DNA of 13,638 nucleotides from Candidatus Peribacter sp. UBA2144 (GCA_002328295.1 DCXE01000004.1:2152-15789), one strand, 5' to 3'. Numbered from the stretch's first letter, positions 5,842 through 12,574 are shown. A program made the numbers and translations. The notes: generated from the letters alone by a model not told the origin.

Positions 5842-7185
5842 ATGGATCAGTACTCCAAATTCGTCTTCGACTCCTTCGCATTCGATCAGGATGAAGCTTA
5901 CCTGGAATTTAGATACAGCCTTGATGGAGAAATACCTTTTTTGGAATCTCTTTCCCTTCCGGGTGGAATGGAATTCCAACAAACTCCACTTGCGTTAATA
6001 GACAGATCTCTTTTTGCACTTCACATGATCGCAGGAACGAGCTATTACAAAAGTTATTGCCCAAAACAAATGGAGATAAGGTCAGGCCTCCTAACAAATA
6101 AACATGCTGACTTTTGGAATAAGGTTTACGAAAACGGCCTAATGGAATTCTTTTACAAAAATAAATTGAATCCTGAAGGCGTTATCAACTTTCCAACTAC
6201 AACGGAGAATGATTATCTGGAACCACTTGAGCGTCCCTTCACTCCTGGAAAGGTGCTAGTTCCAATTGGAGGGGGTAAAGATTCAATAGTAACAATAGAA
6301 ATTCTTAAGAAAGCAGGGTTTGACATTACTCTTATGAGACTTGGAAGCCATCCACTCATAGATGCACTTGTAGAAGAACTAAATCTTCCATGCCTTACTG
6401 TTGATAGGTCACTTTCGGAAAAACTATTTGATCTAAATGATCTGGGCGCTATGAATGGCCATGTACCTATTACAGCTTACATCTCATTTTTAAATGTTTT
6501 CATGGCACTTATCTACGGATTTGAATCAATTGTAATGAGTAATGAAAGATCAGCTGATGAAGGTAACCTCCAGCAGTGGGGACGTACTGTAAACCACCAA
6601 TGGAGCAAGGGCTGGCAGTGTGAACAATTACTTTCTACATACATCGAACATTTTATAACACCAGATATCAAGTACTTCAGTCTTCTTAGGCACCTAAGCG
6701 AACTTGGAGTCGTCAGATACTTCTCCAAACTTCCTCAGTACTTCTCCAAAGTTACCAGCTGTAACAAGAACTGGAAGATACTTCAGGAAAGATCTGAGTC
6801 CAGATGGTGTTGTGAGTGTTCAAAATGCGCATCAACCTTTGCATTGTTTGCCGCTTATATTCCAAAAGAGCAGCTGATAGAAATATTTGGTCAAAATATA
6901 TTCGAGGACCATACTCAAGGAATACTCTACAGACAGCTTTTGGGCCTTGCCGGCAACAAACCATTTGAATGTGTAGGAACAACCGATGAAATGCGCGCCG
7001 CTTTCATACTGGCGCACGAACAAGGAGATTTTGATGATACTCCGGTAATGCAAATGTTTCTTAAGGAAGTGCTTCCACAAATAAAAGATCCTGATAAGCT
7101 TAAGAAGAAGGAAATAAGCCCTGCTTCTGAGCATGGCATTCCTGAAGAGTTTCTAACTGCCCTGCATGCACCTGAAGGATCTTAA
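5842..7185 (+). CDS. murL: UDP-N-acetylmuramoyl-L-alanyl-L-glutamate epimerase (MurL)
   Basis: MurL inverts the terminal L-Glu of UDP-MurNAc-L-Ala-L-Glu to D-Glu, with ATP and Mg2+, so that peptidoglycan can be made without glutamate racemase MurI. The 447 residues are the family size. Visible hallmarks are the PP-loop-like ATP motif PIGGGKDSIV at 141-150, NGHVPITA at 205-212, SNERSADEGN at 233-242, a Cys-rich WCCECSKC at 322-329, and KPFECVGTTDEMRAAF near 373. Family knowledge comes from the Xanthomonas enzyme. It overlaps the next gene, a MurD homologue, by 20 bases, the gene partnership expected for this pathway, which strongly supports the call. The start is the ATG 6 bases after TATCAT. 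It is cytoplasmic. Confidence 0.9.
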   Translation: MDQYSKFVFDSFAFDQDEAYLEFRYSLDGEIPFLESLSLPGGMEFQQTPLALIDRSLFALHMIAGTSYYKSYCPKQMEIRSGLLTNKHADFWNKVYENGLMEFFYKNKLNPEGVINFPTTTENDYLEPLERPFTPGKVLVPIGGGKDSIVTIEILKKAGFDITLMRLGSHPLIDALVEELNLPCLTVDRSLSEKLFDLNDLGAMNGHVPITAYISFLNVFMALIYGFESIVMSNERSADEGNLQQWGRTVNHQWSKGWQCEQLLSTYIEHFITPDIKYFSLLRHLSELGVVRYFSKLPQYFSKVTSCNKNWKILQERSESRWCCECSKCASTFALFAAYIPKEQLIEIFGQNIFEDHTQGILYRQLLGLAGNKPFECVGTTDEMRAAFILAHEQGDFDDTPVMQMFLKEVLPQIKDPDKLKKKEISPASEHGIPEEFLTALHAPEGS

Positions 7186-8476
7186 CGGCAAAAGGGTAAT
7201 TATTCTCGGTTTTGGCCGCGAAGGAAGAGCGATGCTTGATGTTCTTGCTAAAGTTAATGCTGATGTAACTATTGGAGATCAGAGTGAAAAGTTAATAGTG
7301 AATAGTGAAAAGTTAAAAGTTAATACTCAAGTTGGATCTAAATACCTTCAAAACCTCGATAAATTTGAAGTGATAATCAAATCACCAGGAATACCACCAT
7401 GTCCTGAGCTTGATGCAGTCGGAGATAAACTGACCAACTCAACTCAAATCTTTTTGGATACTGTAATGGAGGCCGGCTCAACTGTAATCGGAGTTACGGG
7501 ATCAAAAGGCAAGAGCACAACGGTCAGTTTGATTCATGAAATACTCAAAAATGCAGGAAAAAAATCATATCTAGTTGGAAATATCGGTGAGCCTTCAATT
7601 ACTTATGTTGATAAAGCCAATGAAGATACATACTTCGTACTTGAAATGAGTAGCTATCAGCTGATGCATTGTAAAACTAGTCCTCAGATCGCAGTAATCA
7701 CTTCTTTCTTTCCTGAGCACCTGGATTATCATGGTTCGACTTCGCTCACCACAAGCAAATCTCCAGTTGAGAATTATTTGGATGCAAAGAAGAATATCGC
7801 AAGGTTTCAGACCGAGGATGATGTGATTTTCTATAATTCTGAGTATGAAGAAACAAAAACTATCGCTAATGAGAGTAAAGGACAGTGTAAATCATTCTCT
7901 AAATCCGACTCTCCCTTAGAACTTAAGGAAACTAAACTCTTAGGAGAACATAACCTAATAAATATTTCTGCTGCGTACGCAGTTGCATCACATATCGGAG
8001 TTGCTGACGCCGATGCAATCGAAGCTATTAAGAAATTCGAAGGATTACCCCATCGTTTGCAGAACTTAGGTAAGCATAACGGGATTATATGGGTTGATGA
8101 TTCAATTTCCACAACTCCGGAGACTGCTATTGCAGCTATTGATGCTCTTGGTGATCAGGTCGAGACAATTATTCTGGGCGGCCAAGACCGCGGTAATGAT
8201 TTTTCTGAACTTGGGAAACTAATTTCATCAAGTTCAGTTAAAAACGTAATCCTAATGGGCGAAAGTGGACCAAGAATTAAGCAATCTATTGAGTCAGCAG
8301 GAGCCAAGGTCAGATTAATCGAAGTAAATAATATGCAAGAAGCGATCGAAGAATCAAAACAAGCAACTAGCAACCAGCAACTAGTAACTTTACTATCTCC
8401 CGCCTCTCCCAGCTACGGAATGTACAAAGATTTTGAGGAACGAGGAAACGAGTTCCGTAGTTGCGTCTTGAGTTAA
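7166..8476 (+). CDS. murD2: UDP-N-acetylmuramoyl-L-alanine--L-glutamate ligase (MurD2)
   Basis: This is a 436-residue Mur ligase. The N-terminal Rossmann motif is GFGREG at 15-20, the ATP loop VTGSKGKST at 110-118, the probable carbamylated lysine lies in YLDAKKNI near 208, then GEHN at 260-263, GLPHRLQ at 294-299 and the C-terminal LLSPASPS and KDFEERG motifs. Where E. coli-type MurD has NDSKATN, this has DDSISTTPET at 311-320, lacking the lysine, which fits the MurD2 group that adds L-Glu rather than D-Glu. The substrate is inferred from this and from the overlap with murL. Three segments (residues about 40-53, 190-199, 400-409) correspond to repeat DNA, and the stop TAA lies at the edge of a fourth repeat. 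An ordinary MurD is the alternative. Confidence 0.85.
   Translation: MHLKDLNGKRVIILGFGREGRAMLDVLAKVNADVTIGDQSEKLIVNSEKLKVNTQVGSKYLQNLDKFEVIIKSPGIPPCPELDAVGDKLTNSTQIFLDTVMEAGSTVIGVTGSKGKSTTVSLIHEILKNAGKKSYLVGNIGEPSITYVDKANEDTYFVLEMSSYQLMHCKTSPQIAVITSFFPEHLDYHGSTSLTTSKSPVENYLDAKKNIARFQTEDDVIFYNSEYEETKTIANESKGQCKSFSKSDSPLELKETKLLGEHNLINISAAYAVASHIGVADADAIEAIKKFEGLPHRLQNLGKHNGIIWVDDSISTTPETAIAAIDALGDQVETIILGGQDRGNDFSELGKLISSSSVKNVILMGESGPRIKQSIESAGAKVRLIEVNNMQEAIEESKQATSNQQLVTLLSPASPSYGMYKDFEERGNEFRSCVLS
7283..7324. repeat. Heptamer array inside murD2, six units of AGTKAAW
   Basis: Six 7-bp units in a row (AGTGAAA, AGTTAAT, AGTGAAT, AGTGAAA, AGTTAAA, AGTTAAT) make 42 bases, a multiple of three, encoding S40 to N53 with the repeating peptide VNSEKL. 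The segment lies between the first beta strands of the N-terminal domain, where insertions are tolerable. Confidence 0.85.
7731..7755. repeat. Repeat-like insert in murD2 (TTCGACTTCGCTCACC type)
   Basis: The bases encoding residues about 189-196 contain TTCGACTTCGCTCACC, which resembles, from memory, a dispersed palindromic repeat of many candidate-phyla genomes. Relative to other Mur ligases it extends the loop between HLDYHG and ENYLDAKKNI by about ten residues. The repeat identity is an inference. Confidence 0.45.
8363..8390. repeat. Heptamer array inside murD2, four units near GCAACYA
   Basis: GCAACTA, GCAACCA, GCAACTA and GTAACTT run in a row and encode residues about 400-409 (ATSNQQLVT) just before the conserved LLSPAS motif of the ligase C-terminal domain. 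Confidence 0.7.
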
Positions 8477-8503
8477 TTGTTAATTGTCAATTGTCAATTG
8501 TTG
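8476..8503. repeat. Heptamer array shared by the ends of murD2 and grpE
   Basis: Four units (ATTGTTA, ATTGTCA, ATTGTCA, ATTGTTG) of the family seen at 4324-4358. The murD2 stop TAA (8474-8476) runs into the first unit, and the grpE stop TGA on the other strand is read from 8494-8496 inside the array. The two coding ends are 17 bases apart. Confidence 0.85.
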
Positions 8504-8979
8504 TCTCCGTCTCCAACAACAACCTTCGCTGGACGAATCAGGCGCCCGTTGAAAGTATATCCATCTTCAACAACATCAGTAATAATCCCCTCCTCCCCTG
8601 AACCTGTTTGCAGTACTTCATGCTTATCCGGATCTACTGTTTCGCCTTTGCACTCAATCCGTTCTAATCCCATAGCACTAAGCTTGCTGACGAGATCCTG
8701 CTCTATCGCTTGCACTCCTTTAACCCAGTCGTTGTCGGAGAGTTCTTCGGGTAAATGATCAAATGCACGCTGGAAGTTATCAATTGTTGGAAGAAGGCTG
8801 AGCAATGTATTTTCCAGAGCGAATTTTCTAATGTCCTCCCCCTCCCTCTGCATTCGATCCTTCGCATTCTGCAAATCCGCCTGTGCACGACCGGCTAAGT
8901 CTTTCATTTTGTCCAACTCAGCCTGTAATTGAGCGCACTTTGCACATGCCTTCTTTGGTGGCTTCTTTTGAGTATTCAT
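8494..8979 (-). CDS. grpE: Co-chaperone GrpE (DnaK nucleotide exchange factor)
   Basis: GrpE dimers release ADP from DnaK in the cytoplasmic DnaK-DnaJ-GrpE cycle. I place the start at the ATG at 8979, giving 161 residues: the reading frame stays open to an ATG at 9084, but the extra 35 residues read through an inverted repeat and show no GrpE similarity. Residues 14-50 form the long N-terminal coiled coil, FALENTLLSLLPTIDNFQRA at 53-72 is the conserved core, and the C-terminal beta domain has DPDKHEVL at 116-123 and VVEDGYTFNGRLIRPAKVVV near the end. CAKC at 12-15 is an extra Cys pair. No dnaK or dnaJ is adjacent. The last codons and the stop come from the heptamer array. Confidence 0.92.
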   Translation of the reverse strand: MNTQKKPPKKACAKCAQLQAELDKMKDLAGRAQADLQNAKDRMQREGEDIRKFALENTLLSLLPTIDNFQRAFDHLPEELSDNDWVKGVQAIEQDLVSKLSAMGLERIECKGETVDPDKHEVLQTGSGEEGIITDVVEDGYTFNGRLIRPAKVVVGDGDNN

Positions 8980-9016
8980 CAATGAGTACTTTAATTCAAA
9001 AAAACCTACTGCGCTA

Positions 9017-9052
9017 TCCCGAACCAGTCGCAAATTAGGCTCCGGTTCGGGA
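9017..9052. repeat. Inverted repeat in the grpE-exchanger divergent gap
   Basis: TCCCGAACC at 9017-9025 and GGTTCGGGA at 9044-9052 form a perfect 9-bp stem with an 18-base loop, upstream of both divergent genes. It may be a dispersed repeat or an operator; nothing in the sequence decides. Confidence 0.55.
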
Positions 9053-9078
9053 CAGGCTGCGATACCTGTCCTGAGCGA

Positions 9079-9095
9079 GTCCAACCTTGTTGGAC
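9079..9095. repeat. Short perfect hairpin overlapping the exchanger -35
   Basis: GTCCAAC, CTT, GTTGGAC forms a 7-bp stem flanked by CCTGAGCGA and GAGTCGAAGG, a combination that resembles a widespread dispersed repeat of candidate-phyla genomes. The right arm ends in the TTGGAC used as the likely -35 of the exchanger gene. Confidence 0.5.
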
Positions 9096-9118
9096 GAGTC
9101 GAAGGGCTGCGCTATTAT
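9090..9118 (+). promoter_or_regulatory. Candidate promoter of the cation exchanger gene
   Basis: TTGGAC at 9090-9095, a 17-base spacer, and TATTAT at 9113-9118. The ATG follows the -10 after 6 bases, so the predicted transcript start coincides with the start codon. Confidence 0.55.
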
Positions 9119-9124
9119 ATATCC

Positions 9125-10129
9125 ATGCTTCTAGCAACACTTTCAATAATTCTCGGTTTTGTACTTCTTATCAAAGGTGCCGATTGGCTTGTTACCGGTG
9201 CATCGTCTATAGCAAGAAGAATGCGTATTTCGGAGCTTGTTATCGGGCTTACTGTCGTTTCTTTTGGAACATCAGCTCCTGAGCTTATTGTTAACATATT
9301 TGCAAGTTTCCAAGGGTCTGCAGATATTGCAATTGGAAACATAGTAGGTTCAAACATTTCCAACACCCTATTGATACTGGGAATAACTGCGATTATTGCA
9401 CCCTTGCTTGTACAACGATCCACAGTACTTAAGCAAATACCTTTCAATCTTCTCGCTGCCTGCACGCTTTTTATAATGGCAAACGATATGTTAGTGGATG
9501 GTTATGCACAATCTGAACTGAGCAGAAGCGACGGTTTGGCATTTCTGGCATTCTTCGTAATATTTTTGTATTACACGTTTGGAATACGTCACGTGGGACA
9601 CGAGGAGGAGAAAGATGAGCATGAGAAACCAAAGATTAATGTATGGGTTGCAACTTCTCTTGTAGTCCTTGGTTGCTTTGGACTAGCAGTAGGAGGAAAA
9701 CTGGTTGTTGATGGCGCAATAACTATCGCAAGAATTTGGAATGTTAGCGAAGCGTTTATTGGACTAACAATTGTTGCTATAGGAACATCACTCCCAGAGC
9801 TTGCAGCTTCAGCTGTAGCTGCATATAAGGGCAGGTCTGACATTGCTGTTGGAAATATTGTTGGAAGCAATATATTCAACATTTTCTGGATACTTGGTAT
9901 TTCCTCTGTAATCAAACCACTGCCATTTCAGCCTTCAACAAACTTCGATTTGTTGATGGTAGTTCTTTCCACTGCACTGCTGTTCTTCCTTGTTCACAAT
10001 GGTAAACCTCACAGACGACTGATTCTTTGGTGGAGACAAAGCCAAGATTACATAATACGCAGATGGGAGGGAGTTATACTTCTAAGTTGTTACATTTGCT
10101 ATATCGCTTACATCGGCTGGAGAGGATAG
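9125..10129 (+). CDS. CaCA-family sodium/calcium exchanger (YrbG-like)
   Basis: This 334-residue inner-membrane antiporter has about ten membrane segments and the two inverted alpha repeats of the Ca2+/cation antiporter superfamily: GLTVVSFGTSAPELIVN at 41-57, continuing to GNIVGSNISN at 71-80, and GLTIVAIGTSLPELAAS at 213-229, continuing to GNIVGSNIFN at 243-252. E53 and E225 are the expected ion-binding acids. It would exchange Na+ or H+ for Ca2+. The central cytoplasmic loop HVGHEEEKDEHEKPK at 156-170 is rich in His and acids and might sense metal. The gene has its own promoter and ends in a strong terminator, so it is probably transcribed alone. Confidence 0.93.
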   Translation: MLLATLSIILGFVLLIKGADWLVTGASSIARRMRISELVIGLTVVSFGTSAPELIVNIFASFQGSADIAIGNIVGSNISNTLLILGITAIIAPLLVQRSTVLKQIPFNLLAACTLFIMANDMLVDGYAQSELSRSDGLAFLAFFVIFLYYTFGIRHVGHEEEKDEHEKPKINVWVATSLVVLGCFGLAVGGKLVVDGAITIARIWNVSEAFIGLTIVAIGTSLPELAASAVAAYKGRSDIAVGNIVGSNIFNIFWILGISSVIKPLPFQPSTNFDLLMVVLSTALLFFLVHNGKPHRRLILWWRQSQDYIIRRWEGVILLSCYICYIAYIGWRG

Positions 10130-10133
10130 CGGT

Positions 10134-10220
10134 AGTCACAAGTCACAAGTCACAAGTCACAGGTCCTTTGACATGCGACCTGCGACTAATCTTGTGACAT
10201 GCGACTTGTGACATTTTTTT
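10134..10220 (+). terminator. Intrinsic terminator built from heptamer repeats
   Basis: Four copies of AGTCACA at 10134-10161 face heptamer-derived complement at 10191-10212. The 22-base arms 10135-10156 and 10191-10212 pair at 20 positions, and seven Ts follow at 10214-10220. It starts 4 bases after the exchanger stop and abuts the stop of the convergent lipoprotein gene. No T-run exists on the minus-strand side, so it acts mainly on plus-strand transcripts. Confidence 0.85.
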
Positions 10221-10221
10221 C

Positions 10222-10623
10222 TTACTGAGCATCTATCTCTCCTGCCTCTGGCTCTGGCTCTTCAGCTGGGGGTTCATCGTCTTCATCTGCTGCCGGAGCG
10301 TCATCATCTGCTGCTGGAGCATCGTCGTCTGCTGCTGGAGCATCGTCGTCTGCTGCAGGAGCATCATCATCTGCTGCTGAAGCATCGTCGTCTGCTGCTG
10401 GAGCATCGTCGTCTGCTGCAGGAGCGTCATCGTCTGCTGCTGGAGCATCATCGTCTGCTGCAGGAGCGTCATCGTCTGCTGCTGGAGCATCGTCTGCTGG
10501 AACTTCGTCTGCTGGAGCTGTATCTGCACCATCACCCTTATCAACATCTGTTGTTACAGTAAGTGAACAGGCTGCAAGCAATGTGACTCCGAACAAAGTT
10601 GCCAGTAACTTAAATCGTTTCAT
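10222..10623 (-). CDS. Asp/Ala/Pro heptapeptide-repeat lipoprotein
   Basis: This is a 133-residue secreted lipoprotein. The N-terminus MKRFKLLATLFGVTLLAACS is a signal peptide with lipobox LAAC, and C19 would carry the lipid anchor. After a short Thr/Val/Asp linker come ten heptapeptide repeats of consensus DDDAPAA at about 44-112 (one with Ser for Pro), then an acidic Glu/Pro tail. The mature chain is extremely acidic and almost certainly disordered. No enzymatic domain is present; it may be a surface spacer or a weak cation-binding layer. It has its own promoter and no Shine-Dalgarno. It faces the Ca2+ exchanger across the terminator. Homology cannot be inferred from such low complexity. 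Confidence 0.8.
   Translation of the reverse strand: MKRFKLLATLFGVTLLAACSLTVTTDVDKGDGADTAPADEVPADDAPAADDDAPAADDDAPAADDDAPAADDDAPAADDDASAADDDAPAADDDAPAADDDAPAADDDAPAADEDDEPPAEEPEPEAGEIDAQ
10288..10494. repeat. 21-bp tandem repeat encoding DDDAPAA
   Basis: Ten 21-bp units, differing mainly by synonymous changes (GCTGCTGGAGCATCGTCGTC and variants on the plus strand). The array length could vary by slippage without breaking the frame. Confidence 0.85.
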
Positions 10624-10653
10624 AATAAATTATTGGAAGGAGATAACAAAAGG

Positions 10654-10682
10654 ATAGTAGGCTGAGGCATCGAAGTGATCAA
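10654..10682 (-). promoter_or_regulatory. Candidate promoter of the lipoprotein gene
   Basis: On the minus strand TTGATC (10677-10682), 17 bases, TACTAT (10654-10659). The predicted start would leave a leader of roughly 24 bases before the ATG at 10623. Confidence 0.55.
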
Positions 10683-10739
10683 GTCAAGGTTTAAATAATT
10701 CTCTTGTTTCTCGTACTCTGCTAATCTTTCACCTCGAAA

Positions 10740-12572
10740 ATGCGCATCTTAAAGACATTCATTTGGCTTTCCCTTATCGCACTTCCCGGAGGAGCTATTC
10801 CTGCCAATGCCTCATTCACCCCAATGGAGGTTATTCGAGCAACAGTGAGGCTAGAGGCCACAGATCCACTCACTGGGATATCAGCTGGTAAAGGTAGTGG
10901 CGTGTTTGTTTCTAAAGATGGATGGATACTTACCAACCGGCACGTAGTTGAAAGCTTTCGAAAGCAGTTTAATCAAATTAGAGTGGTTCCAACCGGTGAA
11001 AATGAAGAAGTGAATGAAAAATGCAGTTTTACAGTTGAACCTGGGGACATAGTTGCAAGTCCTATGGATGATATAGCTCTTATTGTTCCCCGCTGGCCCA
11101 AAGGAACTCTGCCTTGCGGAGGTCCACCCTCTTTTCTTCCTCCAGTAAGCTTCATTGGATTTACCGGAATGGACATCCAAATAATTGGATATCCCGGAAC
11201 AGATCAAGGAAGCGGATCTGTAGCTGTAACCGAAGGCCAGGTTGCAGGACGCATGATGATTGAGGGGGAAGATAGAATCAGATTTCTAAAAGTATCCGCA
11301 AACATAGGGCCTGGTAGTTCCGGCGGACCCGTTGTTGATTCCAAAGGAAGGCTTGTTGCAATCGCAGCAGCAATGACTCAGATTAAACACACAAGCGGTC
11401 TCATCCAGGAATTGGTTGGACTTGTTATTCCAACAGGCAATATAGTTGAAGTTTTTGGAGAATTACCAACTTCCAACTATGTGGAAGACACTTCACCCTC
11501 CGATGTGTCTGATACTGCTTGGTATTCCAAATCAGTCTCCGCATTTCACGATGCAGGATACGAGATTGCTGCTAACGGAATTTTTAGACCATCCGATAAA
11601 GCAACAAGAGCTGAATTTATCACTCTCATTGTAGATTTACTTGGCGGTCCTCGCTATGAAAACTATGAAGACACAAGTTTTTCGGATGTTTCCCGCAGAA
11701 GAGATTACTTCAAACATTTTGAAGAAGCAGTGATCCTTGGTTTAGTTAAAGGAGCTGGAAACTGTGTTGGAAGCTTGCCCTGCAATGCTTATCCGGATGC
11801 ACCTATTAACCGTGCTGAAGCCGCAATTCTACTTCTAAGAGCGTTTGACTTGAAGAGAACATCCAATGCACCTTCATTCAGAGATTCACCTAGAAGAGAA
11901 TGGTACACAGATGGCATCGAAGCTGCTGCAAGCTTATGCATTCTTCGCGGAGATGATGGTGCAAAGACCGTAAGGCCTGCTGACAACATGAACAGGGCGG
12001 AAATGCTGGTGATGCTTACCAGATTGCACCAAAATCTTATCTATCCAAACTGCAGTTCCGCTTTGGCTAGAAGTTTTTCCATACCGGATGCTCCAGTTTC
12101 GAAATCAGATGAAGATAACGTCAGTTCTCTTATAGGATTAACTCCATGCACACAAAGTGCGTGGGATTGTTTGGTGGTTTCGACTTGCGGGAAAAAACTT
12201 ACACAAATGCAAAGGTGTACTCTAAAGAATGATCAATGCTCTGATCCTGAAAGAGCTAAGCCGCCTCAAGAAATCTCATGCATCCCTGCAGAGAAAAAGC
12301 TAAGGGAGATGATTGAAACTACAAATCAAAGCGAAGCCATGTTAAAAGTGATGGGCGATAAAGCTCTTGAGCTTTCCCCCGGCATTGCCCAACGGGCGCT
12401 TGAAGTTCGGCAAAGATACTCAGCTAAACTAGAGCAATACAAAGGATACATTTCCGGCGCATTGAAATATTCCAACTATATAAAAATAAAAATGGATGAG
12501 ATCGAGCTCACGGAGAAATCTCTGACCTCTATCGAGAATGAATTTTTCTCGATTAACGGAGTTGAGAGGTAA
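10740..12572 (+). CDS. Secreted trypsin-like serine protease with three SLH domains
   Basis: This 610-residue exported protein begins with a signal peptide, residues 1-24, with likely cleavage after ANA. A trypsin-like domain spans about 28-240: catalytic His in LTNRHVV (H68), Asp in MDDIAL (D111) and Ser in GPGSSGGP (S194), so the triad is complete. Three S-layer homology repeats follow at about 255-302, 314-370 and 379-430, with the usual FxD start and NRAE-type motifs; these bind cell-wall polymers. Residues 470-514 hold six Cys (CTQSAWDC, CGKK, RC, QC, SC), suggesting disulfides, and the last 90 residues look helical or coiled coil. It probably processes envelope proteins from the cell surface. 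TAATCT 12 bases before the ATG is a possible -10. Confidence 0.9.
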   Translation: MRILKTFIWLSLIALPGGAIPANASFTPMEVIRATVRLEATDPLTGISAGKGSGVFVSKDGWILTNRHVVESFRKQFNQIRVVPTGENEEVNEKCSFTVEPGDIVASPMDDIALIVPRWPKGTLPCGGPPSFLPPVSFIGFTGMDIQIIGYPGTDQGSGSVAVTEGQVAGRMMIEGEDRIRFLKVSANIGPGSSGGPVVDSKGRLVAIAAAMTQIKHTSGLIQELVGLVIPTGNIVEVFGELPTSNYVEDTSPSDVSDTAWYSKSVSAFHDAGYEIAANGIFRPSDKATRAEFITLIVDLLGGPRYENYEDTSFSDVSRRRDYFKHFEEAVILGLVKGAGNCVGSLPCNAYPDAPINRAEAAILLLRAFDLKRTSNAPSFRDSPRREWYTDGIEAAASLCILRGDDGAKTVRPADNMNRAEMLVMLTRLHQNLIYPNCSSALARSFSIPDAPVSKSDEDNVSSLIGLTPCTQSAWDCLVVSTCGKKLTQMQRCTLKNDQCSDPERAKPPQEISCIPAEKKLREMIETTNQSEAMLKVMGDKALELSPGIAQRALEVRQRYSAKLEQYKGYISGALKYSNYIKIKMDEIELTEKSLTSIENEFFSINGVER

Positions 12573-12574
12573 TA

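Noticed and set aside
8980..9084. N-terminal extension of GrpE to an ATG at 9084
   Set aside because: The 35 added residues are translated from an inverted repeat and lack GrpE similarity; the ATG at 8979 begins a normal GrpE N-terminus.
10134..10212. CRISPR-like array
   Set aside because: The 7-bp units are contiguous, without spacers; it is a tandem repeat forming a terminator stem.
10233..10547. Gln/Met/Leu-rich frame overlapping the lipoprotein gene
   Set aside because: It is the same 21-bp repeat read in another minus-strand frame; the signal peptide and lipobox belong only to the lipoprotein frame.
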